In this document: positions 24,803-33,096 of the stretch, in pieces
How the letters are laid out: each line of letters starts with the position of its first letter
How positions within the stretch are numbered: the first letter of the stretch is position 1
Origin: an uncultured Lachnospiraceae bacterium
Lineage (GTDB): Bacteria > Bacillota > Clostridia > Lachnospirales > Lachnospiraceae
DNA length: 64,000 nt
Direction of reading: 5' to 3'
Assembly: GCA_900550285.1 (NCBI GenBank)
Contig: URRW01000004.1
Location: forward strand, 1-64,000
Notes under the pieces: model-generated
Databases searched by the model: none
The model's input: only the letters and a program-made list of their open reading frames with translations
What the model was told of the DNA's origin: nothing
Position numbers and translations under genes: made by a program

Positions 24803-26236
24803 ATGAGCACAGACAGATATACGAGTCCTTTGTCGGAACGGTATGCCAGCCGGGAGATGCAGTTTATTTTTTCACAGGATATGAAGTTCAGGACGTGGAG
24901 AAGGCTGTGGATCGCGCTGGCGGAAACGGAGAAGGAGCTGGGGCTTCCCATCACGCAGGAACAGATCGACGAACTCAAAAGCCATGCGGAAGACATCAAC
25001 TATGATGTGGCGAGGGCAAGGGAGAAGGAAGTGCGTCATGATGTGATGAGCCATGTATATGCTTACGGCGTTCAGTGCCCGAAGGCAAAGGGAATCATTC
25101 ATCTGGGAGCAACCTCCTGTTATGTGGGCGATAATACGGACATCATTATTATGGCGGAGGCGTTGGAGCTTGTCCGCAAAAAGCTTCTGAACGTGATCCG
25201 TGAGCTGGCGGATTTTGCGGAGAAACAGAAGGCGCAGCCTACGCTGGCATTTACCCATTTCCAGCCCGCGCAGCCTACCACGGTCGGAAAGCGCGCGTCT
25301 TTGTGGCTGCAGGAATTTTATATGGATTTAAACGATCTGGATTATGTGAAGGATTCCCTGCGCCTGCTTGGCTCCAAGGGAACGACCGGTACGCAGGCGT
25401 CCTTTTTGGAGCTGTTTGAAGGCGATCAGGAGAAGGTTGATAAGGTTGACCCGATGATCGCAGAAAAGCTCGGCTTTTCCGGCTGCTATCCGGTGTCCGG
25501 CCAGACCTATTCCAGAAAGGTGGACACCCGCGTGATGAACGTGCTGGCAGGGATCGCGGCGAGCGCGCACAAGATGTCCAATGACATCCGTCTTTTACAG
25601 CATTTAAAAGAAGTGGAAGAGCCCTTCGAGAAAAATCAGATCGGCTCCTCTGCGATGGCATATAAGAGAAATCCGATGAGAAGCGAACGGATCGCATCCC
25701 TGGCGCGCTACGTGATGGTGGATGCGTTGAATCCGGCGATCACCTCCGCAACCCAGTGGTTTGAGAGAACGCTGGACGATTCTGCGAATAAGCGTATTTC
25801 CATTGCGGAAGGCTTTTTGGCAGTGGACGGCATTCTGGATCTGTGCTTAAACGTGGTGGACGGCCTTGTGGTTTACCCGAAGGTTATCGAGAAGCGCCTG
25901 CGCAGCGAGCTTCCTTTCATGGCGACGGAGAACATCATGATGGATGCGGTAAAGGCGGGCGGCGACCGTCAGGAGCTGCATGAGCGCATCCGTGAGCTGT
26001 CCATGGAGGCGGGACGCCGCGTGAAGGAAGAGGGAGCGGACAACCAGCTCATGAGCCTGATCGCGCAGGACGAGATGTTCCATTTGGACGAAGAGGCGCT
26101 GGAGGCTTCTCTGGAGCCTTCCCGTTATGTGGGCTGCAGCGCGCATCAGGTGGAGCGCTTCTTAGACGAGGTGATCCGTCCGGTATTAAAGGAGAACGAG
26201 GCTGTGCTCGGCATGAAAGCGGAGATCAACGTCTGA
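24803..26236 (+). CDS. purB: adenylosuccinate lyase
   Basis: 477 aa. Fumarase/aspartase superfamily signature SSAMAYKRNPMRSERI near residue 285 contains the catalytic Ser loop; THFQPAQPTT near residue 152 carries the catalytic His. Acts twice in purine synthesis (SAICAR and adenylosuccinate cleavage). The long form without the PurB short C-terminus is usual for Lachnospiraceae and eukaryote-like PurB. GAGAGGAAGG precedes the ATG. purA follows after a terminator and new promoter region. Confidence 0.95.
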   Translation: MSTDRYTSPLSERYASREMQFIFSQDMKFRTWRRLWIALAETEKELGLPITQEQIDELKSHAEDINYDVARAREKEVRHDVMSHVYAYGVQCPKAKGIIHLGATSCYVGDNTDIIIMAEALELVRKKLLNVIRELADFAEKQKAQPTLAFTHFQPAQPTTVGKRASLWLQEFYMDLNDLDYVKDSLRLLGSKGTTGTQASFLELFEGDQEKVDKVDPMIAEKLGFSGCYPVSGQTYSRKVDTRVMNVLAGIAASAHKMSNDIRLLQHLKEVEEPFEKNQIGSSAMAYKRNPMRSERIASLARYVMVDALNPAITSATQWFERTLDDSANKRISIAEGFLAVDGILDLCLNVVDGLVVYPKVIEKRLRSELPFMATENIMMDAVKAGGDRQELHERIRELSMEAGRRVKEEGADNQLMSLIAQDEMFHLDEEALEASLEPSRYVGCSAHQVERFLDEVIRPVLKENEAVLGMKAEINV

Positions 26237-26256
26237 AAATAATGGTGAAAAAAGTG

Positions 26257-26293
26257 TCCCGGCGTGCAGGAATGTGCGCCGGGATCTGTTTTT
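26257..26293 (+). terminator. intrinsic terminator after purB
   Basis: Eight-bp stem TCCCGGCG/CGCCGGGA, 12-base loop, then CTGTTTTT. Confidence 0.8.
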
Positions 26294-26298
26294 GACAT

Positions 26299-26344
26299 AT
26301 AAGTAAAAATTATAATAAATATAAAATATATTGATTTTACTTAT
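26299..26344. promoter_or_regulatory. A+T-rich inverted repeat and promoter region of purA
   Basis: Arms ATAAGTAAAA (26299-26308) and TTTTACTTAT (26335-26344) are perfect 10-bp reverse complements around a 26-base centre. A TTGACA box at 26292 and a TTTACT/TATACT pair (16-base spacer, ending near 26362) lie around it. Possible operator or a structured 5' region; regulator unknown. Confidence 0.5.
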
Positions 26345-26454
26345 GCGAAAAATCTGCTATACTAATTCTGTTCCGGATGAAGAATAATGAAAAGGAACTT
26401 TTTTTAACAGGAACAGCGATGGAAATGCCGCAGAGCGGCGGAATGAGAGGAAAT

Positions 26455-27744
26455 ATGGTTAAAGCAGTAGTTGGAGCAAACTGGGGAGACGAGGGAAAAG
26501 GCAAGATCACGGATATGCTGGCAAAAGAAGCCGACATCGTGATCCGTTATCAGGGAGGCGCAAACGCAGGCCACACGATCGTGAATGATTACGGCAAATT
26601 TGCGCTGCACACCCTGCCGTCCGGCGTATTTTACAGCCATGTTACGAATGTGATCGGAAACGGCGTGGCGCTGAATGTGCCCCGTTTATTTGCGGAGGTA
26701 AAGGAGCTGACGGAGCGCAGTGTGCCTGCGCCGAAGCTGATGATCTCCGACCGGGCGCAGATCGTAATGCCTTATCACATTTTGCAGGATACCTATGAGG
26801 AAGCGCGTCTGGCGGGCAAATCCTTTGGTTCCACCAAATCCGGCATTGCGCCTTTTTATTCGGATAAATTTGCAAAGATCGGTTTTCAGGTAAGCGAGCT
26901 TTTCTGCGAGGAGCTTCTGAAGGAAAAGGTAAACCGGGTGTGCGAGATCAAAAACGTGCTGTTTGAGCATCTGTACCATCAGCCGCCGATCGATCCTGCT
27001 GAGCTTTTGGATACCCTGCACGAGTACCGGGATATGGTGGCTCCGTATGTGGGAAATGTTTCGGCGTTTCTGGATCAGGCGGTAAAAGAAGGAAAAAATA
27101 TTTTGCTGGAGGGGCAGCTTGGCACGATGAAGGATCCCGACCACGGCATTTACCCGATGGTAACGTCCTCTTCCACGCTGGCGGCTTACGGCGCGATCGG
27201 CGCGGGGCTTCCTCCTTATGAGATCAAAAAGATCGTCGCAGTAACGAAGGCATATTCCTCCGCGGTTGGCGCGGGCGCGTTTGTTTCTGAAATTTTCGGG
27301 GAAGAAGCGGACGAGCTGCGCAGACGCGGCGGGGACGGCGGCGAGTACGGCGCGACCACAGGACGTCCCAGAAGAATGGGCTGGTATGACTGCGTGGCGT
27401 CCCGTTACGGATGCAGACTGCAGGGGACGACAGACGTGGCGCTGACCGTTCTGGATGTGCTGGGCTATCTGGACGAAATCCCGGTGTGCGTCGGCTATGA
27501 GATCGACGGCGAAGTGACAAAGGAGTTCCCGGTGACATGGAAGCTGGAACAGGCAAAGCCCGTATACGAGGTGCTGCCCGGCTGGAACTGCGACATCCGC
27601 GGCATCCGCACCTATGAGGAGCTGCCTGAAAACTGCCGCAGATATGTGGAATTTATTGAGGAGCAGCTGGGCTATCCGGTGACGATGGTTTCCAACGGGC
27701 CGGGCAGGGACGATGTGATTTTCAAGGAGAGCAGACTGAAATAA
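26455..27744 (+). CDS. purA: adenylosuccinate synthetase
   Basis: 429 aa. N-terminal VVGANWGDEGKGK P-loop, YQGGANAGHTIV near residue 38 with catalytic His, and TTGRPRRMGWYD near residue 302. Joins IMP and Asp using GTP. ATG 26455 is chosen (GAGAGGAA upstream; MVKAVVGANWGDEG is the family start) over ATG 26377. Its partner purB lies upstream as a separate unit. Confidence 0.95.
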   Translation: MVKAVVGANWGDEGKGKITDMLAKEADIVIRYQGGANAGHTIVNDYGKFALHTLPSGVFYSHVTNVIGNGVALNVPRLFAEVKELTERSVPAPKLMISDRAQIVMPYHILQDTYEEARLAGKSFGSTKSGIAPFYSDKFAKIGFQVSELFCEELLKEKVNRVCEIKNVLFEHLYHQPPIDPAELLDTLHEYRDMVAPYVGNVSAFLDQAVKEGKNILLEGQLGTMKDPDHGIYPMVTSSSTLAAYGAIGAGLPPYEIKKIVAVTKAYSSAVGAGAFVSEIFGEEADELRRRGGDGGEYGATTGRPRRMGWYDCVASRYGCRLQGTTDVALTVLDVLGYLDEIPVCVGYEIDGEVTKEFPVTWKLEQAKPVYEVLPGWNCDIRGIRTYEELPENCRRYVEFIEEQLGYPVTMVSNGPGRDDVIFKESRLK

Positions 27745-27749
27745 GGTAG

Positions 27750-27778
27750 TTGTACAGACAGGGAAAATCCCGTATAAT
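27750..27778 (+). promoter_or_regulatory. promoter of the acetyltransferase genes
   Basis: TTGTAC (27750-27755), a 17-base spacer, TATAAT (27773-27778), overlapping a small GGGAAAATCCC palindrome. Confidence 0.65.
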
Positions 27779-27859
27779 GGGGCTGAGGCTTCGTTGTGCG
27801 GGATTTTTTTGCGCGCACGTTCCGGGATAAAAGGGAAGGGGAAAATGGAGGAAAACATC

Positions 27860-28444
27860 ATGACGGAACGAGAAAAAATGCTTGCGGGACAGCTTTACGA
27901 CTGCGGGGATCCGGAGCTTTTGACACAGTGGCACAAGGCGAAGAATCTGGTGCGCAGCTACAATGCGCTGGATTCGCAGGACAGTGAAGCAAAAGAAAAA
28001 ATATTGGATGAGCTGCTGGGCGGAAAGGGAAAAAATCTTTGGATTACCGCTCCGTTTTTTGCGGATTACGGAAACAACATCTACTTTGGCAATAACTGTG
28101 AAGTGAATATGAACTGCACCTTTTTGGACGATAATGTGATCCGGATCGGGGACAATGCCCTGATCGCGCCGAATGTGCAGATCTATACGGCGTTCCATCC
28201 GACGAATGCCCGGGACAGATTCGGGGAGCCGAAGGAGGACGGTTCTTTTGAATTTTGCAAAACACAGACGGCGCCGGTTGTGATCGGGAATAATGTGTGG
28301 ATCGGCGGCGGTGCGATCATCATGCCCGGCGTGACGATCGGGGATAATGTTGTGATCGGGGCAGGAAGCGTTGTGACAAAGGATATTCCGGACAATTCGG
28401 TTGCTTACGGCAGCCCGTGCCGGGTAGTGCGGGAAAACAGATAA
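27860..28444 (+). CDS. maltose/galactoside O-acetyltransferase family protein
   Basis: 194 aa left-handed beta-helix acetyltransferase. The N-terminal Mac domain EREKMLAGQLYDCGDPEL and hexapeptide turns (IGDNALIAPNVQIYTAFHP with the catalytic His; VIGNNVWIGGGAIIMPGVTIGDNVVIGAGSVV) are clear. Uses acetyl-CoA to acetylate sugars. ATG 27860 follows GGAGG at eight bases; ATG 27845 is the alternative. Closely followed by a broken GNAT gene. Confidence 0.9.
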   Translation: MTEREKMLAGQLYDCGDPELLTQWHKAKNLVRSYNALDSQDSEAKEKILDELLGGKGKNLWITAPFFADYGNNIYFGNNCEVNMNCTFLDDNVIRIGDNALIAPNVQIYTAFHPTNARDRFGEPKEDGSFEFCKTQTAPVVIGNNVWIGGGAIIMPGVTIGDNVVIGAGSVVTKDIPDNSVAYGSPCRVVRENR

Positions 28445-28462
28445 ACGGGCAGGGGGCGAAAC

Positions 28463-28825
28463 ATGAAAATGGAAAAAATCGCGGAAACCGTAATCAACGA
28501 GATCGATCGAAAACTGCGGTGCGCGAACTTCCGCATCGGGCTTTTCCATGGGACACAGCGGGGAAAGGGGATCGGCACATGGGCGACGGAGGTAACCCGT
28601 GATTTTGCCTTTGAACAGCTTGGGCTGCACCGGCTGGAGCTGGACGTGTATTCCTTTAATCCAAGGGCGGAGCGGGCTTACGCAAAAGCCGGATTTAAGC
28701 GGGAGGGCGTTTTAAGGGATGCGGTGCTGGACGGCGGGCAGTATGCGGACGACATTTTGATGGCGATTCTGGAAGAGGAGTGGAGAGCGTTAAAGCATGA
28801 GTCCGAAAGGGCAGGGCAGCCGTAA
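28463..28825 (+). pseudogene. GNAT acetyltransferase lacking its N-terminal third
   Basis: 120 aa. The acetyl-CoA binding motif QRGKGIGTWATE and the C-terminal RLELDVYSFNPRAERAYAKAGF of RimJ/RimL-type GNATs are intact, but the first 50-60 residues (beta1 to beta2) of a normal 170-180 aa protein are missing. The sequence starts at ETVINEIDRK, normally internal. An AGGGGG site precedes ATG 28463, so a peptide may still be made. Probably a decaying gene. Confidence 0.65.
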
Positions 28826-28863
28826 GGCAGACCGGAAGATAATCGTTTTTAGGAAGGAACAAA

Positions 28864-29763
28864 ATGGCGGTAAATCTGGAATATTACAGGGTATTTTATC
28901 ATGCGGCAAAATGCGGTTCGGTGACAAAGGCGGCGGCAGAGCTGTCTTTGTCACAGCCGGCGGTAAGCCAGAGCATCCGGCAGCTTGAAAATGTGCTGGG
29001 GATGCGCCTGTTTGTAAGAAGCGCCCGGGGGCTTACGCTGACGGCGGAAGGAAAGGCGCTGTATGCTTACGCAGAGGCGGGATGCAGCCAGTTTGAGGCG
29101 GGGGAAAAGAACCTGCTTCAGATGAAAAATCTGGAATACGGAGAGATCACGATCGGGGCGTCGGATATGACGCTGCGCTTTTTTTTGCTGCCTTATCTGG
29201 AACGCTTCCATGAAAAATATCCAGGCGTGCGGTTCCAGATCACAAACGGGCCGACCCCGGCGGCGATGACCCTGCTGAAAGAGGGAAAAATCGATTTTGC
29301 GGTCGTGTCGGGGCCGCTTCCTGCGCAGGAGAATATCCGCATGGTTCCGGTGCGCGGCATTCAGGATATTTTTGTGGCGGGACCGAAATTTGCCGCATAT
29401 GCGCAAAAAGAACAGCCGCTTTCGGTGCTGGAACAGCTGCCGCTTATCACGCTGGACAAGGATACGTCCACGCGCAGGTATGTGCAGCGCTTTCTGGAAG
29501 AGAGAAATGTCCACATCCGCCCGGAATTTGAGCTGTCCACCAGCGATATGATTGTGCAGTTTGCGCTGCGCAATCTGGGAGTCGGCAGCGTGGTAAAAGA
29601 TTTTGCGAAAAAGGAGCTGGACAGCGGGGAGCTTGTAGAGTTACAATTAAAGGAGCGGCTGCCAAAGAGGCAGTTTTTAGTGGCGTCAGGGGCAAAGGGC
29701 GGTCAGAGTCTGGCGGCGGCGGAGCTTTTGAAGCTTTTGACGGACAGCAAAGAAAAAGGTTGA
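28864..29763 (+). CDS. LysR-family transcriptional regulator
   Basis: 299 aa. The N-terminal winged helix-turn-helix LEYYRVFYHAAKCGSVTKAAAELSLSQPAVSQSIRQLE (split across the text as a canonical LysR HTH, residues about 4-40) and a periplasmic-binding-like effector domain starting around residue 92 (ITIGASDMT). AAGGAAC precedes the ATG. Its stop overlaps the region before the HAD gene, so they are probably co-transcribed. Neighbouring genes give no clear target. Confidence 0.92.
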   Translation: MAVNLEYYRVFYHAAKCGSVTKAAAELSLSQPAVSQSIRQLENVLGMRLFVRSARGLTLTAEGKALYAYAEAGCSQFEAGEKNLLQMKNLEYGEITIGASDMTLRFFLLPYLERFHEKYPGVRFQITNGPTPAAMTLLKEGKIDFAVVSGPLPAQENIRMVPVRGIQDIFVAGPKFAAYAQKEQPLSVLEQLPLITLDKDTSTRRYVQRFLEERNVHIRPEFELSTSDMIVQFALRNLGVGSVVKDFAKKELDSGELVELQLKERLPKRQFLVASGAKGGQSLAAAELLKLLTDSKEKG

Positions 29764-29789
29764 CGGAATACCGGGAAAGGAGAAAGGAA

Positions 29790-30392
29790 ATGATCAGAAC
29801 TGTTATTTTTGACATCGGGAATGTGCTGGCGGGCTTTGACTGGTATTCTTTTTTCAGAAAACAGGGATTTTCAGAAGAGATGTGCGCGCGGCTCGGGCGG
29901 GCGACCGTACAGAGCGACGATTGGAAGGAATATGACAGGGGATGCGTCAGCGACGGGCGGATGCTGGAGCTTTTCTGTGAAAATGATCCGGAGATTGCGG
30001 GAGAGATCCGGCAGGCGCTGGATGATTTCCACGGCCTTGTGACGCCGTATGAGTATGCGGTGGACTGGGTAAAGGAGCTGAAGGCAAAGGGGTATCAGGT
30101 GCTTGTTTTGTCGAATTTTTCGGACAAGGCGTTAAAGGAGTGCTGGCACGCGCTGGATTTTCTGCCCTATACGGACGGCGGGATTTTGTCGTTTCAGGAC
30201 AAGCTCATCAAGCCCATGCCGGAGATTTACCGGCTGATCCTGGACCGCTACCGATTAGAGCCTGACGAGTGCGTTTTCATGGATGATACGCGGGCGAATG
30301 TGGAAGGGGCGAAAGCCGCCGGGATCCATGCCTTCGTCTTTGAAAACATTGCGCAGGCGAAAGAGGAGCTGGAAAAACTGGGAGTAAAATGA
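29790..30392 (+). CDS. HAD-superfamily hydrolase
   Basis: 200 aa. Motif I VIFDIGNVLAGFD (here the first Asp is in FDIGN), motif II LSNFSDKA, motif III Lys in DKLIKPMPEIY, motif IV FMDDTRANVEGAKAAG. Similar to YihX/epoxide-hydrolase-like HAD phosphatases. ATG 29790 has AAAGGA upstream. Follows the LysR gene with 26 bases between. Substrate is likely a small sugar phosphate, but not determined. Confidence 0.88.
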   Translation: MIRTVIFDIGNVLAGFDWYSFFRKQGFSEEMCARLGRATVQSDDWKEYDRGCVSDGRMLELFCENDPEIAGEIRQALDDFHGLVTPYEYAVDWVKELKAKGYQVLVLSNFSDKALKECWHALDFLPYTDGGILSFQDKLIKPMPEIYRLILDRYRLEPDECVFMDDTRANVEGAKAAGIHAFVFENIAQAKEELEKLGVK

Positions 30393-30407
30393 GATGAGGG
30401 CTTTTTT

Positions 30408-31349
30408 ATGGTAAGAAAATATATGACGCAGGGAAGCGTCCTGACGGAAGTGGCAAAGGCGGGGCCGGGCTGCTGGATCAATCTGGTTGCGCCCACGCTG
30501 GAGGAATGCGTGGAGATCTCGCAGCAGTACGACGTCGATCTGTCGGACGTGCGCGCCGCGCTGGACGATGAGGAAAGCTCCCGTGTGGACGTAAGCAACG
30601 AATATACGCTGATTTTGTTTGACGTTCCTTCGGTGGAATACCGTCACGAAAGGGAGGCTTATACGACGATCCCGCTGGGGCTGATCCTTGTGGACGACGT
30701 GCTTTTGACGGTGTGCGCGGAGCAGACGCCGGTTCTGAAAAATTTTCTGGAAAATACGGTGAAGGAATTTTCCACAAAGAAGCAGATGCGTTTTATTTAC
30801 CAGATCTTTCTGCGCTCCTGCATGCTTTACCAGTCCTACCTGCGGGTCGTGGACAGAAAGCGCAAGGAGATCGAGGCGCACATCAGTGAGGACACGGAGG
30901 AAATGGAGCTGATTGATCTTCACGAGCTGGAATCCAATCTGGTTTACTTTGACACGTCGCTGAGGGCGAACAAGGTGGTGCTGGAACGGCTGATGCGCTA
31001 CAGCCGCATCAAGAAGTATCCGGAGGATCAGGATCTTTTGGAGGACGTTGTCGTGGAGAACCAGCAGGCGATCGAGATGACGCGCATTTACCGGGACATC
31101 ATTCAGGGTACGAGGGAGCTTTTGTCGTCGGTCATGGACAACCGCTTGAATAACGCCATGAAATATCTGGCGTCCATTACGATCGTTATGGCGATCCCGA
31201 CGATCATTTCCGGCATTTACGGGATGAACGTGGCGGAAGAATGGATGCCGCTGGCGGAGACGCCTTACGGCTTCGGGATCATCTGCCTGCTGATTTTAAT
31301 CGGCTGTCTGGCGGTGATCCGCATTCTGAAAAAGAGAAAGATGCTGTAG
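30408..31349 (+). CDS. corA: CorA-family magnesium transporter
   Basis: 313 aa. Large N-terminal cytoplasmic alpha/beta domain with long helices, then two C-terminal transmembrane helices. The signature YGMNV lies after the first one (ITIVMAIPTIISGIYGMNV). Forms a pentameric Mg2+/Co2+ channel. The C-terminal basic tail KKRK matches the family. The start is 15 bases after the HAD gene. Confidence 0.92.
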   Translation: MVRKYMTQGSVLTEVAKAGPGCWINLVAPTLEECVEISQQYDVDLSDVRAALDDEESSRVDVSNEYTLILFDVPSVEYRHEREAYTTIPLGLILVDDVLLTVCAEQTPVLKNFLENTVKEFSTKKQMRFIYQIFLRSCMLYQSYLRVVDRKRKEIEAHISEDTEEMELIDLHELESNLVYFDTSLRANKVVLERLMRYSRIKKYPEDQDLLEDVVVENQQAIEMTRIYRDIIQGTRELLSSVMDNRLNNAMKYLASITIVMAIPTIISGIYGMNVAEEWMPLAETPYGFGIICLLILIGCLAVIRILKKRKML

Positions 31350-31395
31350 CGGATACATAAGCCGCCGGTTTGGGCGGCGGAATGGGAGGAATGAC

Positions 31396-31617
31396 ATGAA
31401 GCAGAAAAAAACGCCGAAGCAGATCGCAGCCCTTATAGGCGTTGCGGTCCTTGTCGGGATGTATGTGGTTACGCTGGTGCTGGCGCTGTCGGGCTTTGAG
31501 GGCTGGGAAAAGATGTTTTCCGGCTGCGTGGTTTCGACGGTTGCGATCCCGATCCTTTTATGGGTATTTATCTGGATTTACGGAAAGACAAAGGGAGGCG
31601 ACGGAAATGATCTTTGA
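31396..31617 (+). CDS. small two-helix membrane protein (73 aa)
   Basis: Unnamed but common in Lachnospiraceae-type genomes: basic N-terminus MKQKKTPKQ, then IAALIGVAVLVGMYVVTLVLALSGF and CVVSTVAIPILLWVFIWIYGK, with a Gly/Asp tail. GGGAGGA precedes the ATG. Its end overlaps the start of the SGNH hydrolase by 11 bases, indicating coupling. Confidence 0.75.
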   Translation: MKQKKTPKQIAALIGVAVLVGMYVVTLVLALSGFEGWEKMFSGCVVSTVAIPILLWVFIWIYGKTKGGDGNDL

Positions 31618-32266
31618 GCATATGGACCGGATCGTTTTTGCGGGCGATTCCGTGACGGATATGGAGAGCGCCCAGCCGGTAGGGGAAGGGCTGTTTGACA
31701 ATGTGGGAAAAAGCTATGTGCGGATCGTGGAAAACATGCTGGCGGCATGGTATCCGGAGGTTTATGTGCGCGTGACCAATTCCGGCGTTTCGGGAAATAC
31801 GAGCCGGGATCTTCTGGCGCGCTTTGACCGGGACGTGGTTTCCCTAAAGCCCGACTGGGTTTCCATCTGCATCGGCATCAACGACGTGTGGCGGCAGTTT
31901 GACAGCCCGGCGATCCCGGACGAGCAGGTGACGCCGGAGGAATACGAGGCGAATCTGGAACGGATGATCTGCTCGGTAAAGGATGCCGTGAAGGGCATTT
32001 TTATCCTGACGCCCTATTACATGGAGCCAAACCGGGACGATTGGATGAGAAAGCGGATGGACGAATACGGCGCAGTGTGCAGGAGGCTTTCCGAAAAATA
32101 CGGATGCAGGCTTGTGGATCTGCAGGCGGTATTTGACGATTATTTCAAACACCGTCATTCCTCCTATATCGCGTGGGACAGGGTGCATCCGAACCTGATC
32201 GGCGCGACGGTGATCGCGCGGGCGTTTCTGGAGTGCTGCAGCTTCGATTACGGGCATCGGGCGTAA
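31607..32266 (+). CDS. SGNH/GDSL hydrolase
   Basis: 219 aa. Blocks of the SGNH fold: GDSVTD (nucleophile Ser, residue about 14), NSGVSGNTSRD, GINDVW (Asn of block III) and a DRVHPN Asp-His pair near the C-terminus. No signal peptide, so probably a cytosolic esterase or lipase-like enzyme. GGGAGG precedes ATG 31607; the longer in-frame start at 31442 lies inside the upstream gene. Confidence 0.85.
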   Translation: MIFEHMDRIVFAGDSVTDMESAQPVGEGLFDNVGKSYVRIVENMLAAWYPEVYVRVTNSGVSGNTSRDLLARFDRDVVSLKPDWVSICIGINDVWRQFDSPAIPDEQVTPEEYEANLERMICSVKDAVKGIFILTPYYMEPNRDDWMRKRMDEYGAVCRRLSEKYGCRLVDLQAVFDDYFKHRHSSYIAWDRVHPNLIGATVIARAFLECCSFDYGHRA

Positions 32267-32296
32267 GGGGCGGCTGTTTGGACACACAATTTTTGC

Positions 32297-32325
32297 TTGC
32301 AAGAATCGGGGCGGTGGGCTATAAT
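32297..32325 (+). promoter_or_regulatory. promoter of the SEC-C protein gene
   Basis: TTGCAA (32297-32302), a 17-base spacer, TATAAT (32320-32325). Confidence 0.6.
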
Positions 32326-32390
32326 GGCTTCATACCGTGACGGGCGGGACTGCGTCCTGCCTTTGGAAAAATATGATTGAGGTGAAAGAA

Positions 32391-32897
<507 letters not shown>

Positions 32898-32914
32898 GAC
32901 AAGACAGGCTTTTG

Positions 32915-32953
32915 ACCGGCTGCGGGCGCATGGGGCGCGGCAGCCGGTTTTTT
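32915..32953 (+). terminator. intrinsic terminator after the SEC-C gene
   Basis: ACCGGCTGC pairs with GCAGCCGGT, then six T. The dispersed element copy 2 begins in this T run. Confidence 0.8.
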
Positions 32954-33081
32954 CGTTCGATGGGAAAGTTCGTTTCCTGCCGAACGAAAAAATACGATTA
33001 TGCGCACTCGCGCGAGGGGGAGTATATTGCCTGACGGCAAATGCGCTCGGTGCGGGTGTGCGCCAAGGCGCACACTTTTTT
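32948..33081 (+). repeat. dispersed structured element, copy 2
   Basis: Same order of parts as copy 1 (2374-2502): T-run/A-run hairpin with TTCGTTCG/CGAACGAA arms (32948-32992), GCGCAC box followed by CTCGCGCGAG palindrome, TTGCCTGACGGCAA (33027-33040), and terminator stem GTGTGCGCC/GGCGCACAC (33056-33075) plus six T. It ends 15 bases before the sensor kinase start codon, so the terminator lies in the leader of that gene. The GCGCAC box can pair with GTGCGC of the terminator's left arm, giving a possible competing fold. Confidence 0.75.
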
Positions 33082-33096
33082 AATAGGGGGGATACA

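Noticed and set aside
26686..27861. 391-codon - strand frame opposite purA
   Set aside because: Overlaps purA, which has all catalytic motifs; the antisense translation has no recognisable features.
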